32,434 nucleotides of DNA from CAZHRJ01 sp964534765 (GTDB taxonomy: Bacteria > Lindowbacteria > 2-12-FULL-62-27), in assembly GCA_964534765.1 (NCBI GenBank), contig CAZHRJ010000019.1, forward strand, positions 1 to 32,434, written 5' to 3'. This document shows, piece after piece, positions 22,863 through 29,500 of this stretch. The stretch's first letter is position 1. Each line of letters starts with the position of its first letter. Below the pieces are notes generated by a model, which made no database searches, was not told the DNA's origin, and saw nothing but the letters and a program-made list of their open reading frames with translations. A program made the translations under genes and the position numbers.

Positions 22863-23531
22863 CCTAATTCTTTTTGGTTTGAGGGGAAGCCGGTTCGAAG
22901 CCGGCGAAGCAGGACAGGGGTGGTTGAAGACAACAAGACCATAGGCGGCCATTAAGCAGGCAGGGCGGAGACATTCATTTTTGCGCGGCCTTACGTCGAT
23001 CGGTCTTTACCCCCCACAAGTTTACAGCAGCGAGATTGAGAGGAAAAAAAACGCCGCGGCGAAAAAGGCCGCCACGGCCACGGGGGTCGTCTTGTCTATC
23101 GCGGGAATGAAAAAAACGGTCAATTTTTTAGTTGGGTATTTCGATAAGTATATAAGCGGCGCGTCCGCCCCCGCCGCGGGGTCGCGTGCCGAAAGGTCTT
23201 GTCGAAGGCCGGAATTTTTTTGTAGAGAGGGAACCGACTTGGGCTGTGTGGCGTATTCTGTCCTTATCCATCATCCATCCAATTATACCGGACTAAAGGC
23301 GAGTGACCCAGTGTCCGGATGATCTCCCCCGGCCGCCTCCGGCGGTCCTTCCGGCCTTTGACCTCCCGCGGGGTCGTGCGTCTATTTAGAGCCTGTAACA
23401 AAATGACAGGTACGCTCCAACTACTGACGGCCATTCTGATACAGGCTCTTAAGTCCCCATTTTCCCGCCGACCCGCCTCCCATATTTTTTTTACTATATA
23501 TATAACAAAAAGTGTAACGGCTTGGGCGGCG
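22863..23531. other. Long intergenic region before the giant gene
   Basis: No convincing gene in 669 bp. It holds a hairpin GCCGG-TTCGAAG-CCGGC (22889-22905) that mimics a tRNA T-arm, a small hairpin CCGCC-TCC-GGCGG (23333-23345), the MITE-like element (23386-23451) and an AT-rich stretch (about 23482-23510) that may carry the giant gene's promoter, though no -35/-10 pair is clear. A 113-codon TTG-initiated frame (22981-23322) lacks a ribosome site and protein-like composition. Confidence 0.5.
23386..23451. mobile_element. 60-bp MITE-like element with TTA target duplication
   Basis: GAGCCTGTA... (from 23389) and ...TACAGGCTC (to 23448) are terminal inverted repeats; counting one more base outward they match at 17 of 20 positions. 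TTA flanks both ends (23386-23388, 23449-23451). A TNA-type 3-bp duplication and such ends fit an IS5-family-derived miniature element. No coding capacity. Confidence 0.55.
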
Positions 23532-26500
23532 TTGACGAAGTGGACTGTCGTTTTGGCGCTGCTCACGGCGACGCTGGTACCGGGCGCGGACGCGGTGATG
23601 ACGTCGGATTCAATCGTGTTCAGCCGGATATACGCCAACGGTGAGGCGGGGGAGGCCGACGCGGTTGACGATGACGGCGAATTCATGGAGCTGTACAATC
23701 CAACGCCCGACACGGTGTGTCTGAACAGTTTTCAGTTTACGCTGGGGGTCGGCGCCGGAGTCGGAACGATACTGTTTGGCCAGAGCGACACCATCCCGGG
23801 ATTTGGATTCTATTCCGTCACCAACGGCGCCGGATCCAACTTCCAGCCCCGGGCCGATACGGAGTACGGTGGCGCCACGATCAACGATCAGATATGGGAC
23901 ATGACCGACGCGACGCATGAGTTGGAGTACAAGGCGGCGACGGCGATGAATGTGGACTCGTTCAATTTCGACAACGCGCCCGCCACCCCGGCCGGATCGA
24001 ACTCGAACATGCCGGAAAACGGGGATGGCGGCCTGAACGACACGTTCACCATTCAAGTCCGAGCCGGGAACTGGCGCCCGGCGCATTCCTGGGTGGCGTC
24101 GGGTGTGGGGTCGTCGACCGCCAAGACATTCCGTGCGGGCGGCGCCATCGACATGGGCGCGAACGGCAACGATTTTGTGGTCGTTTTTTTGAGCAAGAAT
24201 CGTCAACTGGCGGACACGGCCCCGAGATCGCGTCTGTCGGTGAAGGAGCGAATGATTTTTCTAGTCCACGGCGAGGGCCGGTCGAAGGTCTATCCGCAGA
24301 CGCGGGTGGCCTACATCGGGGACACGTTTCAGGTCTACATAACGGCCGTGAACCGACACGGATATTTGAACGACAGCAACGCGAATCTATGGAATTTCGC
24401 CCCGATGGGCGCGAACATGGACACCCCGGTGGAGGACTACGGGGACTCGATCGGCCAGATGTCGACCCATGTGAACAACGTCGACTCGGGCATCAAGGAC
24501 GCCTTCATGAGGGGCAACCAGGGCCGGGCCTATCCGTTGATCCGGCACAACGGCGTGAACACGTGGTTTACCGATCCCATCACGACCATCACGCATGAGA
24601 CGGGCGGGTTGAACATCCATTTCGAGCGGGGCGTCTGTTCGGGCACGATCATCCGGCTGATCAGTCACGCGACGAACAAGGACACCTGGGACCGGACGAT
24701 GGCTGACAGTTCGCTTTTCACGTTTGAGGACCGGTACTGCACGGGATACATGCGGTTTTACGTTCAGACGCACAATCAGGTGCAAGCGGTGAACCGTGTG
24801 GGGGATTCGGTTGACGTCGTCTACGCGGGCGACCGGTTGTACATGGAAGTCTACGACACGGACCAGCGCCGGATGGACGGCCCGGGATATTCAGGCCGGG
24901 ACACGGTCCAGGTGACGGTCTGGTCGCTGTATGGGGGCGACACGGAGACGTGGGAGCTGACGGAAGCGACGAACAGTGACGCGAGTTCCGTTTTCAGTCC
25001 ATTCCAGGACACGGGCCGGGGACTGCCGATGACGCTTTCGCAGTCGGTGGGCGGCGCGACGAACAACGGAATTCTTCTGGTGGGCGACACCTGGCACGGC
25101 CGGCAGGACACGATTGTGATCCGGTACGTGGACGTGACCGACCCGCACGGTGACACGGTCTTCGACACGATTTCGCTGCGGATGAGCCGGGGGTTCGTGC
25201 AGTGGCGGAACATATCGGAAACGCTGAATGTCGATAGCTACACGATCGCGCTCGACACGGCCCACGTGGTGGTCTACGACACGAACGCGAACATCGATCC
25301 GCGCAATCGCGACACGGTCCGGATTCTGGTGCGGAACTCCGAGACGGGCGACACGCAATTTTACACGCTGAGCGAATCCGGAGATGATTCCGGTGTTTTC
25401 TGGAGCGATCTCGACGTCAACGGCGCGCCCAACAGCATCACCTTTTCGAACACCTTCCCTCTGCCGCCCTTTATCTCCGCCGATCATGTGGACGGAATCA
25501 TTCTGACGGGCGACAAGGACAGCGTAGTGGCGGTATACAACGACGTTTGGGACACGTTTGAGGGAACCACCGGCGACACCGCCACCGACACGGTGGGCAC
25601 GCACAATCCCCGTCACGGCAGCGCGGTGGAACTCTACAATGACGCCGGCTTTTCCAGCCCATCGCAACTGTTCGAACTTCGGAACGACTTCACGGGCAGC
25701 AACCCGCCGGTTTTGTACATCCAAGTCCAGGACACGGACGCCAACCGCGACCCGCTGGTGGCGGACACCATTTTCGTGACGGTGATCGTGGAGAACCGGG
25801 CGATCTATCAGGGCGATTCGCCGTTGGGGATCATCGTGGACACGGAGGTTTTCATATTGACCGAGGTGGGCCAGGCCAACGCCCAGGGGATGTTTCAGAG
25901 CGAAGGGATCAACGTTGTCGACACGGACGCCTATCCCGCCGCCTACAACTGGCGGATCAACATGGGTCTGTCGGACACGCTGTACGTGATCTACTGGGAC
26001 ACGACGACATTCCCGTGGTACGCGGAGGACACCAGTTTTGACACGGCGCTTGCGGTGGACGCGCCGGTGGCGTCGGTGATTCAGTTTTTTGAAGACGCGA
26101 GTTTCACGAACGCGATCGACACGTTGGAAGCGAGCGACGGTGACGCCGCGGACGGGAGCAAGGACGATGTGCTGTACATCATGGTTTCCGACACGGACGA
26201 GAACCGGAATCCCTATTCGCGGGACACCGTAACGGTGACGCTGTACGCAGGCGACGGTGGAGTTGCGGCGTCGCGAACCGGAGTGATTCTGGACACGGAG
26301 ACGATTGTACTGACGGAGTCGGCGCAGGGATCGACGATTTTCCGGTCGTCCGCGATCACGATCAGTTCCCGGATCGCCGGAACCGTCAACGACGGGCAGC
26401 TTCAGGCCGGCCGGCTGGACACGGTTTACGCGATCTACGGCGACCTGAATTCGACGTCCGCGGACACGCGGATCGACACGGCGCTGATCATCGACAATCC

Positions 26501-29500
26501 GACGTCCGCGACCTACCAGGAGTTCGGGAATCCGCCGAGCGCGCAGCCGATGTTCACGGAGAATCCGGCGGCGACGGACGTAGTGGACACGTTCCAGGTG
26601 GATCAGGACCTGTTGTTCGTGACATTCATCGACACGGACGAAAACGACGATCCGAACCAGAAGGACACGATTGTGGTGCTGGTCCGAAGCTACGACGCGG
26701 AAGGGGACCAGACGTACATCGATTCGATGTACATGCTGCTTCGGGAGACGAGCGACCGGAGCGGATATTTCCGGAGCGACACCTACGCGACGACGCGGAC
26801 CGACTCATCGACCTCGGACACTCTGCTGGCGGTTGGCCCGTCGGACACGATTTTCGCGTTGTACATCGACGAAAACTTTTCGTCGGACGAGTTGTGGGAC
26901 ACGGCGTTCATCCAGGACGAGGCCACCGCGGGACTTCTCCAGTTGTTCGAGAATCCCGGGTTCACCAACACCGTCGACACCTTCACGACCCGAGACGCTG
27001 TCTACATTCAGTACACGGATTCAGACGAGAGCCGTGATCCGAAACGCGCGGAGACGATGGTGGTGACCGTGTATGTCCTAAACGGCGCAACCGAGGGCGG
27101 GTCGGCGCAGGCATCCCAGATGGACACCCAGATTCTTGTTTTAACCGAGTCGAGTCTGCAAAGCGCCCTGTTCCGGAGCGCGGGTATAGTGGCGAGCGAC
27201 ACGCAGGACACGACCTACAACGACCTGCGTTTGACCTGGGGCCGGGACGACACGATGTATGTGATCGGCGGCGACCGAAACGACGCCGGCGGCGGCGACA
27301 CGCAGATAGACACGGCGCTGGCGTTGGAGATCGCGACGACGGGTGCGGTATCATTTTTCGATGATACGGGATTTGCGGACGAAGTGGACACGTTTTCAGT
27401 CCGGGATGTGTTTTACGTGCAGGTGCAGGACACGGACGAGAACCGCAACCCGCATTTATTCGACACGCTGCTGGTGACGGTGTATGTGGGTAACAACACC
27501 GCCGAGGGCGGCGACGCCGCGGCGCTGGTGATCGACACGCAGACGATCTATCTGACCGAGACGAGCCGGACGAGCGGGATATTCCGGAGCGACACCTGGA
27601 CTCTGGTGGACACGCAGGTTCCGAGCGTTCAAAACGGCCGGCTGTCCTGGGGCCGGGGCGACACGATGGCGGCGGTATACAGCGACATTCTGGGCACGAC
27701 GGAGGACCGGACCGACACGGTTTTGGCGCTGGAGATTACGGCGACGGGCGTGGTGACGATCTTCGACGACAGCGGTTTTGTGGACGAGGTGGACACCCAA
27801 CTCACGCGGGACATCATCTGGCTTCAGGTGCAGGACACGGACGAGAACCGGAATCCGCAGATTTTCGACACGGTGAGTGTGGTGGCGTATGTGTCGAACG
27901 CGACGTCGGGCGGCGGCGCCGCGGGATTGGTTCTGGACACGGAGCGGTTGTATCTGACGGAGAGCAGCCAGGTAAGCGGCCTCTTCCGGAGCGACACAGT
28001 GCTGATCACCGACACGCTGGTTCCGGTCGTGGGCGACGGTCGGCTGTCCTGGGGGTTATCCGACACGATGCATGTGGCCTATTCGGATGTTCTGGGATCA
28101 GCCGAGGAGCAGGTGGACACCGTGTTGGCGATCGAGATCGCGTCGACGGGTGTGGCGCAGTGGTACGAGGGGACGAACGAAGTGGACGAAGTGGACACAT
28201 ACGGATTTTTAAATGACGTGGCGTATTTGACGGTATTTGACACGGACGAGAATCTGAATCCGCAGAGTGTGGAGACGGTGACGGTAACGGTATTTGTGGG
28301 GCAGCGGAATTCCGGGATTTTGCAGGACACGGAAGTGCTGATTCTGACGGAGGTGGGCGAGACAAGCGGAATTTTCCGATCGGGATTGGTGAACGTGGTG
28401 GACACGGACGCGTTTGGGTTGGCGAACAGCAACAACGGCAGAATCGGCGTGGGGTTGGACGACACGATTCACGCGGTATACACGGACTCGAATTCGGGGT
28501 CGGAAATCCGGAGCGACACGGCGCTGATTATGACCATTCCGACGGCGTCGTCGATTCAGTTGTTTGAGGACGCCAGTTACACGAACGCGGTGGAGACCTA
28601 CCAGGTGCGGGATCTATTGTACGTGTGGGTAAGCGACACGGACGAGAACCGCAACTCCAACGCGGCGGACACGGTGAAGGTGAGGGTGGTGGTGGGCAAC
28701 GGCACGGCGGAGGGCGGCTCGGCGTTGGGGTTGATGATCGACACGGAGGTATTGACGCTGACGGAGAGCGGGAACAAGACGTACATCTTCCAAAGCGGCG
28801 CGGTGGTATTGACGGACACGCAGGCGCCGTCGGTAAACAACGGGACGGTGAGCTGGGGGCGGTTTGACACGATAGCGGTGATCTACGGCGACGTGGATGG
28901 ATCGGACACGAGCCTCGACACGGCGCTGGCGCTGGAGATGGCGAGTACCGGCATTGTGACATTTTATGAGGACCGGCTGTTTGGCAACATCGTGGACACG
29001 TTTCAGACGCGGGACGCGGTATACGTTCAGGTGGTGGACACGGACGAGAACCGCAACCCGCAGCTGGCGGACACGGTGTTGGTGACGGTGTACGTGGGCA
29101 ACGGCGTGGCCGAGGGTTCGGACGCCGCGGGACTGGTGCTGGACACGCAGACGATTTTTCTGACGGAGAACTCGCAAGTGAGCGGCATCTTCCGGAGCGA
29201 CACGTGGGTTTTGACGGACACGCAGGCGCCGACGGCGCAAAACGGCGTGATTTCGTGGGGCCGGCTGGACACGGTGCATGTGGCGTATTCGGACGTTTTG
29301 GGCACGACGGAGGATCGGAGTGACACGGCGTTGGCATTGGAGATCGCGGCGACGGCAGTGGTGACGATTTTCGACGACGTCGGGTTTGTGGACGACGTGG
29401 ACACGCAATCCACGCGGGATTTTCTATGGCTGCAGGCTCAGGACACGGACGAGAACCGCAATCCCCAGTTAACCGACACAGTGAGCGTGTTGGCGTATGT

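Noticed and set aside
22889..22905. T-arm-like hairpin GCCGG-TTCGAAG-CCGGC as part of a tRNA
   Set aside because: No acceptor stem, D-arm or anticodon arm can be paired around it.
23029..23270. Minus-strand frame ending in a hydrophobic tail (AAFFAAAFFFLSISLL)
   Set aside because: No ATG or GTG start with a ribosome site; the hydrophobic look comes from A/T homopolymers read as Phe/Lys.
22981..23322. 113-codon plus-strand frame as a gene
   Set aside because: TTG start without a ribosome site, atypical composition, and it runs through hairpin-rich spacer sequence.
23403..23531. ATG 23403 as the start of the giant gene
   Set aside because: It lies inside the MITE-like element and would put 43 extra residues before an otherwise well-formed signal peptide starting at TTG 23532; kept only as an alternative.
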